Assembly (NCBI GenBank): GCA_946410535.1
Contig: CAMKAR010000144.1
Span: 1-5,906, forward strand
Length of the DNA: 5,906 nt
Reading direction: 5' to 3'
From: an uncultured Bacteroidales bacterium
GTDB lineage: Bacteria > Bacteroidota > Bacteroidia > Bacteroidales > F082
Shown here: piece by piece, positions 1 through 5,906 of the stretch
Layout of the letters: the number at the start of each line of letters is the position of its first letter
Position numbering within the stretch: the first letter of the stretch is position 1
Made by a program: the position numbers and the translations under genes
The notes under the pieces: generated by a model
Told to the model about the DNA's origin: nothing
What the model saw: the letters and a program-made list of their open reading frames with translations, nothing else
Database searches by the model: none

Positions 1-1248
1 TTGTATCCAGGTTTTGTAGTCCTTGTGAAGCTTCAGTGTGAGCGTGTTGACATCGCTTTCGTCGCCATTGAGGATGGCCTTGAGCATGACAACCATGTTT
101 TGGTCTGGCTCTGGAATCCTTTCGGGCTTGAACTTGTTTCTGATGGAAATGACAAGGTTGTTGCCCCTTGGAGTCGCAGGCTTGAACGAATTGCCTCCAT
201 CGATTGAGAACATCACGGTGGCTTCTGGCATCGGGTTGATGACAGGGATGGAAATGACGCTTCTGTTGCAGTCTTTTGACTGGTGCTCGTTGGCGATGCT
301 TGGCGAGGGCAATTTGTTGCTTGGCTTGGGCTGTTCAGGTTCAACGGTTTCAAGTCCGTCGAGTTTCCTATTGATGGTGATGCACAAGTTAAGGCCTTGG
401 TTGATCAAGGCATACGCATCCATGACATTGTAGGGCTTCAGGATATATTGCCTGAAAACGGCGGTGTCGTCTAAGCGGAGATATTTGTCGATGGTAATGG
501 CGGTTGTGAATGCGGCGATGAACTTTTGCACGTTGCCTAATAGGGTCATAGGGGTCAGCATGTCGCGGCCTTTGTCTGTTTCAATCATGATTTGCTGCAT
601 GATGGGCCAGAAGATGCGGAAGGCTTCGTCCATGCTGTCGTTGGGCATTCGGCTGATTTTTGCCTCAGTCTCATTCAACGTTTGGATGAATTGAATAAGC
701 AGGTTGCGGTATTTTTGGTGCGACGACACAAAGAGGCAGGGCGGGACGAAACCGTCTTCGTCCACATGCCATCCACCGTATTCCGAGTCGATGAGGTGTG
801 CTATGGGCAGGGCATTGTCGGCAATCGGGCTGTTGATGCCTACAAGCTCAAATTCGTAGACCGGTTCTTCATATCCGTCTCTGGTTTCTTCCCAATAAGG
901 TTGTATGCTGACGGTAAGATACAGCTCGCTTGCAGTATATGACGAAGAAGACGCCGGCATGGGGACGCGATTTTTCAATCGGTTTGTGTAGTTGGTGTCG
1001 AATTGTATGTCGATGAGTTGGCCACTTCTTGTCATGCCGAGGCAATCCAGGGCTTTCACTTCGATGTAGTCGGGGTTGATTTCGCCAAGTGAGAGCTGGA
1101 AGGGGCGAGAGCAGGGGAGAAGTCCGAGCCTCCCCGTTGCGGCGAGTGTTAGGGCATGACTGACTATTTCGGCAGTGGCATCGTCGGATGCCCGCATGAT
1201 GCTCTCAGAGAGCCGCATCCCTTTTTTCCAACAAATTCTTTTTTGCAT
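1..1248 (-). CDS. TssK-like T6SS baseplate protein (partial, runs off left edge)
   Basis: An open frame from ATG 1248 to the left edge gives 416 residues with no stop. In T6SS, TssK links the baseplate wedge to the membrane complex. Evidence for TssK: the N-terminal ICWKKGMRLS at 5-14 (family W..GM.L), a following helix, GLLPCSRPF at 42-50, then DCLGMTRSGQLIDIQF at 68-83 (the family places 'G.T..G..id' here), a Pro-rich strand and ELYLTVSIQPYW at 108-119. Then come LPIAHLI at 147-153 and DEDGFVPPCLFVSS at 163-176, like the family's 'FIPP.L' motif, and helical bundles to about 300. A Pro-rich linker (303-317) leads to a beta-rich domain with TVMFSIDGGNSF at 344-355, not typical of proteobacterial TssK and cut by the window edge. 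No signal peptide; cytoplasmic. The gene starts 5 nt after the TssG-like stop, without a Shine-Dalgarno motif. I withhold a symbol because the similarity is remote. Confidence 0.7.
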   Translation of the reverse strand, partial: MQKRICWKKGMRLSESIMRASDDATAEIVSHALTLAATGRLGLLPCSRPFQLSLGEINPDYIEVKALDCLGMTRSGQLIDIQFDTNYTNRLKNRVPMPASSSSYTASELYLTVSIQPYWEETRDGYEEPVYEFELVGINSPIADNALPIAHLIDSEYGGWHVDEDGFVPPCLFVSSHQKYRNLLIQFIQTLNETEAKISRMPNDSMDEAFRIFWPIMQQIMIETDKGRDMLTPMTLLGNVQKFIAAFTTAITIDKYLRLDDTAVFRQYILKPYNVMDAYALINQGLNLCITINRKLDGLETVEPEQPKPSNKLPSPSIANEHQSKDCNRSVISIPVINPMPEATVMFSIDGGNSFKPATPRGNNLVISIRNKFKPERIPEPDQNMVVMLKAILNGDESDVNTLTLKLHKDYKTWIQ

Positions 1249-1253
1249 GGTGT

Positions 1254-2153
1254 TTAGATATTCATGTTGTAATTCATATAATTGAAGTTCGTTTTGTCCG
1301 ACAGGCAAACTGGGGCGTTGTCGCAGCTGATATCGAACCTTATCGTCTCGTCAATGGCCATGAAATAGTCCTGCACAAACAGGCTGAAGACTTCCACTTC
1401 GTCGACAAAATGCAGGAAAAGTTCGCCGTCTTCGTCATCGGGCCAAAAATGGATCAAGTATGTCGTCGTCCGCTCATCGAATGTGTTGCCGACGAAAATG
1501 TCCTCTATGTTGCCATCCAAATGCGATAGGTATCTTGGATTGTCATCGGTGTAGGAGACAGATTGTTCCAACAGGTTGATGCTGAGGCCCTCTTCCATGA
1601 AGATTTTGCGGAGCATCAGCGTAAGGTTGGTTTTGTTGCCTCTTATTGTTTTGCAAAAAGGCAGAAACGGCATGGTTTTCTTGATGAATCTGTTGTTGCG
1701 TTGTGTATCGGTAATCTCGTCACCAAGGATGTCGATCATGACTTTGTCGGTCTCGGCATACACATTGAGGCGTTCCCTGACCATCAGGCGCAAGCGAAGC
1801 AGCATGAGGTCGATGGGTGCGAAAAATCTGTGGGCATTTTCCTTTTCGCGTTCTTGGGCCTCATATTCCGCATCAAATACCTCTTTTTCTTCTCCATAGG
1901 GCAAGTTGTCAAATCGGTCGATGGGATGGAACATCAGCTCGGGCAACGAGTTGTAAAGGCTGGCTCTGCCAACGGTAAGCTGCATCTTGCCGCCTGACGA
2001 TTCTTCCAGCCTGATCAGGTCGTTGTAAGCATTGCGCTTGTGCAAACCGCTGAACGAGACTTTGCATGAGCCTTCCGCAAAATACGCCAGAAGCAACTCG
2101 ATGTTGATGTCATAAGGAATGTTGGACGGCATCATGTCTTTTGGCTTATTCAT
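1254..2153 (-). CDS. TssG-like T6SS baseplate protein (tentative)
   Basis: The gene encodes 299 residues with no signal peptide or membrane helix, so it should be cytoplasmic. Visible segments: LHKRNAYNDLIRLEE at 37-51; SLYNSLPELMFHPIDRFDN at 65-83; a charged helix running into EKENAHRFFAPIDLMLLRLR at 103-122; FLPFCKTIRGNKTNLTLMLR at 163-182; and an acidic beta-rich second half (EDIF at 217-220, FWPDDEDGELFLHF at 236-249). The combination of an LP..LFH motif, a helix ending in FF.P.D followed by a heptad-like stretch, and a later LPF...I.GN motif matches my recollection of Bacteroidota TssG baseplate subunits, but I cannot align it here. Support also comes from the TssK-like gene 5 nt downstream, since TssK, TssF and TssG form one baseplate wedge. 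The ATG overlaps the E1-like stop. It could instead be a TssF-like or unrelated conflict-system protein. Confidence 0.5.
   Translation of the reverse strand: MNKPKDMMPSNIPYDINIELLLAYFAEGSCKVSFSGLHKRNAYNDLIRLEESSGGKMQLTVGRASLYNSLPELMFHPIDRFDNLPYGEEKEVFDAEYEAQEREKENAHRFFAPIDLMLLRLRLMVRERLNVYAETDKVMIDILGDEITDTQRNNRFIKKTMPFLPFCKTIRGNKTNLTLMLRKIFMEEGLSINLLEQSVSYTDDNPRYLSHLDGNIEDIFVGNTFDERTTTYLIHFWPDDEDGELFLHFVDEVEVFSLFVQDYFMAIDETIRFDISCDNAPVCLSDKTNFNYMNYNMNI
2150..2153 (-). other. ATGA stop-start overlap (translational coupling)
   Basis: The TGA stop of the E1-like gene and the ATG of the next gene share bases in ATGA. No Shine-Dalgarno motif precedes it. This classic coupling arrangement supports joint, roughly stoichiometric synthesis of the E1-like enzyme and the TssG-like protein. 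Confidence 0.85.
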
Positions 2154-3358
2154 TTGAATAAAGGCGCGTCGCCACTAAGTTCGACATACGACAATCCTTT
2201 TTCGGAGGTCACTTGCACCACATCGAATAGCGGGATGCCTATCTGCTGCAATGTCAGATGTTGGTAGGGGAAATCCGTGTCGATGTTCTCGAAGAACGAC
2301 TTGTGGAATAGTGTCGTGTAGCTGAGTTGGCGCAATTCGGCGTGCTTCTTGATGTAGTCCTCGAGCTTCGACTCTGGGAGCATGACATCGAATTCCCTCT
2401 CGCTCTTGTCGGCTACTATCTTGTCGACAAACTTGTTGTTGCACATGTTGATTTCAACGGTTTCAACCCCGAGTTCGGCTTTGAGCAGGGTAAGGGCTTC
2501 GCTTACCGTTTGCGTGGCCGAAAGGTCTGTCGCTTCAATGATTGGAGTCCAATTTTGGTGTGCCGGGCAGGTGCTTTTCCACGATGCGAACCTATAAACC
2601 TTCGCACTGTTTGTCATCCCTTCGTAATGGAAGAGTTTGCCTTGCAGGGTCTTGAATTGGGAAGCGGCTTCAGTGTCGAGATGGATGATTTTCATGGTTT
2701 CCTGCACTTGCATGGCACCGATGATGGAGGCACTGATGGGGGTGGTGGCGATGCGTCCTGCCGAGCTTTGCAGGCGCACCACATCGGCGCAACCCGTGCG
2801 GAGCATGATGTTGTTGAACTCGTCTCTCGAAAGGCCGCATTCGTAGCATGACAGTCCTGGCGTGTAAACCCTGACGGCTCCCGTTAGGTTCTCGATGCTG
2901 CCGTCAACCCATGTTTTTCCTGCCCTCATGCACAATCGGTTGAGCTGATAGCGGGCGACACGACTATCTAAGCAGCCAATCACGACATCGACCATTCGAT
3001 AGATGCCAAATCCCACTTCCGAGAACAAGTTGCCCACGATGGGCGTAACTTTGATTTGGGGATTGATTTCCATGGCGCGTTTGGCGATGATTTCCGCTTT
3101 GTAGGAGTGGCTGTAGGCATCCTCCTCCCTAAAGAGGACTGAACGGGTAAGGTTGGTCAGCTCTATTTGGTCGAAGTCGACCACGTAGATGTGTCCGATG
3201 CCGAAAAGCGCAAGGTTCTTGACTACCTCGTTGCCCAACGCACCTGCACCTGCCACCAGCACTCGTGCATTTTTCACCTTGTCTTGCCTGAACCATGAAA
3301 GAAGGGTGAAAACACCTTCTCCCCATTCATATTTGTTTTGGTTCTCCATGTTTGTCAT
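2150..3358 (-). CDS. E1/ThiF/MoeB-family ubiquitin-activating-like enzyme with extra C-terminal domain
   Basis: Proteins of this family adenylate the C-terminus of a ubiquitin-like protein or peptide with ATP, and many then carry it as a thioester. The Rossmann loop is GAGALG at 37-42, followed by VVDFDQIELTNLTR (Asp61, Asp63, Asn69, Arg72), Lys87 and the Mg-binding-type CLDS with Asp131. These match the ATP-site residues known from MoeB and ThiF. CYEC (Cys171, 174) plus CPAH (Cys264, His267) would form the structural zinc site, with His in place of the usual fourth Cys. Cys190 in RTGCADVV sits where MoeB-type enzymes have their cysteine and is the candidate thioester residue. IIGAMQVQE at 212-220 is the usual family helix. 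Residues 275-402 are additional, ending TLQQIGIPLFDVV and VELSGD; by position this could be a UFD-like or beta-grasp domain. A second in-frame ATG at 3349 is possible. The start lies 8 nt after the membrane protein stop. It is not a housekeeping MoeB or ThiF by context. Family call firm, substrate unknown. Confidence 0.92.
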   Translation of the reverse strand: MTNMENQNKYEWGEGVFTLLSWFRQDKVKNARVLVAGAGALGNEVVKNLALFGIGHIYVVDFDQIELTNLTRSVLFREEDAYSHSYKAEIIAKRAMEINPQIKVTPIVGNLFSEVGFGIYRMVDVVIGCLDSRVARYQLNRLCMRAGKTWVDGSIENLTGAVRVYTPGLSCYECGLSRDEFNNIMLRTGCADVVRLQSSAGRIATTPISASIIGAMQVQETMKIIHLDTEAASQFKTLQGKLFHYEGMTNSAKVYRFASWKSTCPAHQNWTPIIEATDLSATQTVSEALTLLKAELGVETVEINMCNNKFVDKIVADKSEREFDVMLPESKLEDYIKKHAELRQLSYTTLFHKSFFENIDTDFPYQHLTLQQIGIPLFDVVQVTSEKGLSYVELSGDAPLFK

Positions 3359-3366
3359 TGCAGCCG

Positions 3367-5784
3367 TTAGTTTTCAACATATTGGAAAATGGTGTCGCCG
3401 ACCTTGATGGTGTCGCCATTGGAAAGCGGCACGGGCTTGCTGGTTGAGGTGAGCTCGGTTCTCATGTTGAATACCGTGTTGGCCAATGGCCTCATCATGG
3501 CCTGCGATCGTTCGTGGTCGACATAGAGTTGCACATGCTCCTTGGCCACCTTGTTGCTTTTCTCCCAATTCATCATGATTTCGCAACGCTGTGTCATTCC
3601 GATGGTGACGATGTTGCCTCCTCCAGTGGCGTTCATCCACTTGTGGATGGGGATGCGCAGGCCACTTCGGATGCCATTGGTGACCACAAGGAAATATTTC
3701 TCAGCCAACATACGCACTGTGACCAACGAAGCTCCAAGACCGCCTCCGTAGATGACGAAGTTGAGAAGCATGTTCATATATTCCCAGTTCTTGTTGGTGA
3801 TGCTTGAGAAATAAAGCACGATGAAACCTATTATGGACGAAACCAGTCCGCCTAAAAGAGCGCTCTTGATGGGGATGGACGACTTGATGGTTAGGGCTAA
3901 TGATGTGCAGACAGAGAATAGCAGGTAGGCAGGGAACGAGCAATACCAGGGAATGGTCGTGTCTGTTGGCGAAAGCCATAAGCACAGTATGATGCCACCC
4001 AAGGCAAACGCAGCCATGCCGATAAGGCTTGTGAGTATCGACAGGCCGATGATTTCCAGCAGCGATTTCCAGTCTTTGCGTTTAACGCCGTCGTTGTATC
4101 TGAAAATGAGAGAGAGGAAGAAACCAAGAAGCAAACCGATGGAGAGGAATGCCGAGACTTTGGTTATGCAATTGCTGACGATGCCCAGGTTCGTCTCGTC
4201 GGCCTTGAAGAATGTGTCGACGATGCTTGTCGACAAACCTTCGAACATCCCATTGCCTGTAAGTTCATAGATGACCCAACTGAACAGTCCAGCCACGATG
4301 CCCATGATGGCCAAGTAGCAGTCGCGAAGGGTGTGCTTTGTGAACAAATCATCCCAATGGACGTGGTCTTGAATTCCGTCCTTGCAGTTTTGCCCATATT
4401 CAACGCACTTGTAATCGTTGTCTTTCCAACAGCGTACATGCATGAGGTGCTTGCATTTGGTCACGATCATTTCGTTTGGCAATATCTCGCAGCGGCAAAG
4501 CGGGCAAGTCAGCTTCTTTACGTCGTCGCGTGGTTTGTATCGGTTGTAGTACTTCGCTTCGAATGTCTTCGACTTGATGCCGGGTACCAGGATTTTCATC
4601 ACCACGATGAACAGTATGATGGTGAGCAATGTCACCAACAAGGCCACTAAATATTTCACCACGGATTCGGATGCCTTTGCCTCACGGTGAGGCCACGAGT
4701 TTTCGGGAGTCCCGATGTCGAAAGCGGCCTTGCCCACAGACAGTCCGTCCCAAAGGGCCTCGTAGTCGACCCTGCCGGTATATACCTTGTTTTCAGGCAC
4801 CCTATAGCTAAGGGCGAAGTCGTACATTTCGTTTCGGACAGCCTGCTCGAAGTTCCCGACCACATCTCTCATGTTGTTTGATGACATATAGGCGCCTTGC
4901 CTTTTCTTGATGATTTCATGGTTGGCGTCGCGTGGGGTGGTAATGCCTTTCAGGAAAGTCTCCAGGTTAGGGTCGATCCCGTTGCCTGTGTCGAAGAAGA
5001 AGGCGTAAACCTTGGGCGTGATCCGTGCATAGTCTTCGTTATTCAGATATTCCTGAAGTCGTGGGTAATCGATATACTCGATGGTAGGCTCGATGTGGCC
5101 CTCGGTGAAGAGGAAGAGCAGGTTTTCCCCTTCAGAGGCATTGCTGGCCCTGTTGTTGATGTCTTGGTTTTTCTCATACCCGCCTTCTTTCCTGATGGAG
5201 TCTCTCAAGGGTGGGTAGGTCCAATTGAATTCTGAAAGCTTGGCGTAAAGTGCGCTGTAAATGCACTTCTCGTCGGGTTCTCTTTCAAATTGACTCTTGA
5301 AAGAGTCGATGTTTTCCTTGGTCACCAATTGGCTTGATGAGACCACATTGCCGAAAAAGGAGAGGTAGACACTGCCTTCGTGAGTGCTTTCAAGCAGTTG
5401 CTTGATTGCGGCGTAGATGCTTTCCTTGCCTTCCCTGCCAATGCTTAGGTCGACCAGGACGGAGATCGTGAAATTTGCCGGTATGCGTTTGCCGTTAGTG
5501 AGGGTTTCCACCGTCCAACGGTCGTTCGAAATGGCCTTTCCGTCTTCAACAAGGGTGAAGCTGCGTACCAAGTCAGACGCATTGACCGAGGTCATGTGGT
5601 TTCCCTCCCTGTCAATGGCTTTGAGAAACAGGGTGATGCTGTCTTTGCCCAATTCTTCTTTGTATTGCTTGTCGCAAAACTGGATTTTGTCAGGCTTGGT
5701 TTGGGCCATTGGGTTCTGTGGCCACAAAAATAACGTTGCAATGGCTAAAGCGATAAAAGCGCTTATCTTTTTCTTCTTGTCCAT
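3367..5784 (-). CDS. Multi-domain membrane protein: signal peptide, vWA-like, TM, RING-H2-like, six TM, FHA-like
   Basis: This 805-residue protein is read from ATG 5784. An in-frame ATG at 5835 exists, but it would deepen the overlap with the upstream gene and put 17 residues before a good signal peptide (Lys 3-6, hydrophobic 7-20, possible cleavage after Ala27). Residues about 47-100 look like a beta-sandwich leading into a vWA-like fold at 105-330: strand plus DLSIG at 112-116, FFGNV at 143-147, LFLFTEGH at 223-230 and AFFFD at 261-265. The MIDAS site is imperfect (Gly116 for the second Ser, Glu228 for Asp). A helix at 377-400 is followed by a RING-H2-like cluster (Cys427, 430, 444, His446, 449, Cys452, 460, 467). 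Hydrophobic segments follow at about 487-508, 542-562, 575-604, 612-633, 641-662 and 670-694. Residues 700-805 resemble an FHA domain, ending in NGDTIKVGDTIFQY. Topology would put vWA in the periplasm and RING and FHA in the cytoplasm. The next gene starts 8 nt downstream. A membrane-complex or E3-like role is inference. Confidence 0.85.
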   Translation of the reverse strand: MDKKKKISAFIALAIATLFLWPQNPMAQTKPDKIQFCDKQYKEELGKDSITLFLKAIDREGNHMTSVNASDLVRSFTLVEDGKAISNDRWTVETLTNGKRIPANFTISVLVDLSIGREGKESIYAAIKQLLESTHEGSVYLSFFGNVVSSSQLVTKENIDSFKSQFEREPDEKCIYSALYAKLSEFNWTYPPLRDSIRKEGGYEKNQDINNRASNASEGENLLFLFTEGHIEPTIEYIDYPRLQEYLNNEDYARITPKVYAFFFDTGNGIDPNLETFLKGITTPRDANHEIIKKRQGAYMSSNNMRDVVGNFEQAVRNEMYDFALSYRVPENKVYTGRVDYEALWDGLSVGKAAFDIGTPENSWPHREAKASESVVKYLVALLVTLLTIILFIVVMKILVPGIKSKTFEAKYYNRYKPRDDVKKLTCPLCRCEILPNEMIVTKCKHLMHVRCWKDNDYKCVEYGQNCKDGIQDHVHWDDLFTKHTLRDCYLAIMGIVAGLFSWVIYELTGNGMFEGLSTSIVDTFFKADETNLGIVSNCITKVSAFLSIGLLLGFFLSLIFRYNDGVKRKDWKSLLEIIGLSILTSLIGMAAFALGGIILCLWLSPTDTTIPWYCSFPAYLLFSVCTSLALTIKSSIPIKSALLGGLVSSIIGFIVLYFSSITNKNWEYMNMLLNFVIYGGGLGASLVTVRMLAEKYFLVVTNGIRSGLRIPIHKWMNATGGGNIVTIGMTQRCEIMMNWEKSNKVAKEHVQLYVDHERSQAMMRPLANTVFNMRTELTSTSKPVPLSNGDTIKVGDTIFQYVEN
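3370..3687 (-). other. FHA-like C-terminal domain coding segment
   Basis: This segment encodes residues 700-805 of the membrane protein. Seen directly: NIVTIGMTQRCEI at 724-736, KEHVQL at 748-753, an Asn-Thr-Val-Phe strand at 769-772, and the ending VPLSNGDTIKVGDTIFQY. Order and spacing recall an FHA domain (GR...DI, SRxHA, NGT, L..GD.I..G...F). The residues that usually contact phosphothreonine are not conserved: Met730 follows Gly729 where Arg is usual, and Ala-Lys replace Ser-Arg before the His. If it is an FHA fold, it probably binds a protein partner without strict phospho-dependence. Confidence 0.5.
4384..4506 (-). other. RING-H2-like zinc-binding cluster coding segment
   Basis: This segment encodes residues 427-467 of the membrane protein. 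The ligand order is C-x2-C-x13-C-x1-H-x2-H-x2-C-x7-C-x6-C, with the core reading CKHLMHVRCW. The first six ligands follow the RING-H2 pattern well. The last pair is spaced by six residues rather than the usual two, and further candidate ligands lie nearby (Cys432, His474, His476). A two-zinc treble-clef fold is therefore likely, but a classical cross-braced RING is not proven. The segment lies directly after the first membrane helix and a basic linker, so it should be cytoplasmic. Confidence 0.65.
5763..5784 (-). other. 22-nt gene overlap, start of the membrane protein
   Basis: The ATG of the membrane protein gene (5782-5784) lies inside the last codons of the upstream frame, whose TAA is at 5763-5765. 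The preceding bases GAAGACCTTTTGAT hold no clear Shine-Dalgarno motif. Translation is probably coupled, which supports the start at 5784 rather than 5835. Confidence 0.6.
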
Positions 5785-5906
5785 ATCAAAAGGTCTTCTA
5801 ATTGTTGTTTTCCATAGTATGATTCGTCGGTGCACAAATCGTTGTTGACGACGGGAATGGTGGTGAGCAGCCCGTCGTCAGATGAATAGGCCAGCACGAA
5901 TTTGAT
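5763..5906 (-). CDS. C-terminal end of an unrecognised upstream gene (partial)
   Basis: An open frame enters from the right edge and gives 47 residues before a TAA stop at 5763-5765. It begins IKFVLAYSSDDGLLTTIPVV and ends LLIWTRRKR. The sequence looks like real protein: alternating hydrophobic residues typical of beta strands, then an acidic-to-basic helical tail. Its last 22 nt overlap the start of the next gene, the kind of overlap common in co-translated operons. I do not recognise the family. The end is basic and has no Gly-Gly, so this is not a mature ubiquitin-like C-terminus. It could be another component of the same machine, but that rests on position only. I am fairly confident it is coding and have no confidence in any function. 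Confidence 0.65.
   Translation of the reverse strand: MKFVLAYSSDDGLLTTIPVVNNDLCTDESYYGKQQLEDLLIWTRRKR

Noticed and set aside
1..942. Several open frames on the plus strand (for example 1-207, 38-433, 592-942).
   Set aside because: They lie opposite the continuous 416-codon minus-strand frame of the TssK-like gene, which has recognisable family motifs and a start 5 nt after its neighbour. The plus-strand products are odd in composition and resemble nothing I know.
1201..1213. A short palindrome GCTCTCAGAGAGC.
   Set aside because: It has a one-base centre, so it cannot form a terminator hairpin, and it lies inside the TssK-like coding region near the N-terminus. Probably chance.
1563..1997. 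A 144-codon plus-strand frame.
   Set aside because: It is antisense to the TssG-like gene, which is embedded in the operon by an ATGA overlap; there is no independent evidence for an opposite gene.
2327..2851. A 174-codon plus-strand frame.
   Set aside because: It is antisense to the E1-like gene, whose motifs are unmistakable, and its translation is rich in Gly, Phe, Val and His with no domain pattern.
2150..3358. Housekeeping MoeB or ThiF for molybdopterin or thiamine synthesis.
   Set aside because: The core motifs fit, but no cofactor-pathway gene is nearby, the C-terminal domain is extra, and the gene is coupled to baseplate-like genes.
4216..4234. Repeated GTCGAC-type hexamers in a short stretch.
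   Set aside because: They fall in the coding sequence of the loop between two membrane helices, and one short repeat is not enough to suggest an operator.
5785..5835. An upstream in-frame ATG that would extend the membrane protein by 17 residues.
   Set aside because: It would place a basic, tryptophan-containing extension before a well-formed signal peptide and enlarge the overlap with the upstream gene to about 70 nt.
5417..5848. A 143-codon plus-strand frame near the right edge.
   Set aside because: It is antisense to the signal peptide and vWA-like region and to the upstream partial gene, and has no upstream signals.

Overview
The window reads as one tightly packed operon on the minus strand, probably from a Bacteroidota genome (Bacteroidales or Prevotella-like). 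This placement is an inference. It rests on the base composition, on the lack of a clear Shine-Dalgarno sequence before any of the four visible starts, and on resemblance of two products to baseplate proteins of the Bacteroidota type VI secretion system (T6SS subtype iii). There is almost no non-coding DNA: successive junctions are a 22-nt overlap, an 8-nt gap, a 4-nt ATGA overlap and a 5-nt gap. No promoter, terminator, tRNA, rRNA, CRISPR array or insertion sequence is visible, so the operon runs out of both ends.

In transcription order (right to left): (1) 5763-5906, the last 47 codons of an unrecognised gene. (2) 3367-5784, an 805-residue membrane protein with a signal peptide, a periplasmic vWA-like domain, one membrane helix, a RING-H2-like zinc cluster, about six more helices and an FHA-like C-terminal domain. 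(3) 2150-3358, a ThiF/MoeB/E1-type ubiquitin-activating-like enzyme of 402 residues with an intact adenylation core and an extra C-terminal domain of about 125 residues. (4) 1254-2153, a 299-residue protein resembling the Bacteroidota TssG baseplate subunit. (5) 1-1248, the first 416 residues of a TssK-like baseplate protein that runs off the left edge.

The striking point is the combination: an E1-like activating enzyme and a membrane-anchored RING-like protein (an E1 and a candidate E3 of a ubiquitin-like system) sit between, and are probably co-translated with, T6SS-type baseplate genes. No ubiquitin-like protein, E2 or JAB peptidase lies within the window. One working hypothesis is a contractile-secretion-related apparatus whose assembly or substrates are controlled by protein modification. 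A more conservative one is that the E1-like and RING-like proteins are structural or regulatory parts of a divergent T6SS membrane complex. The sequence alone cannot decide between these.
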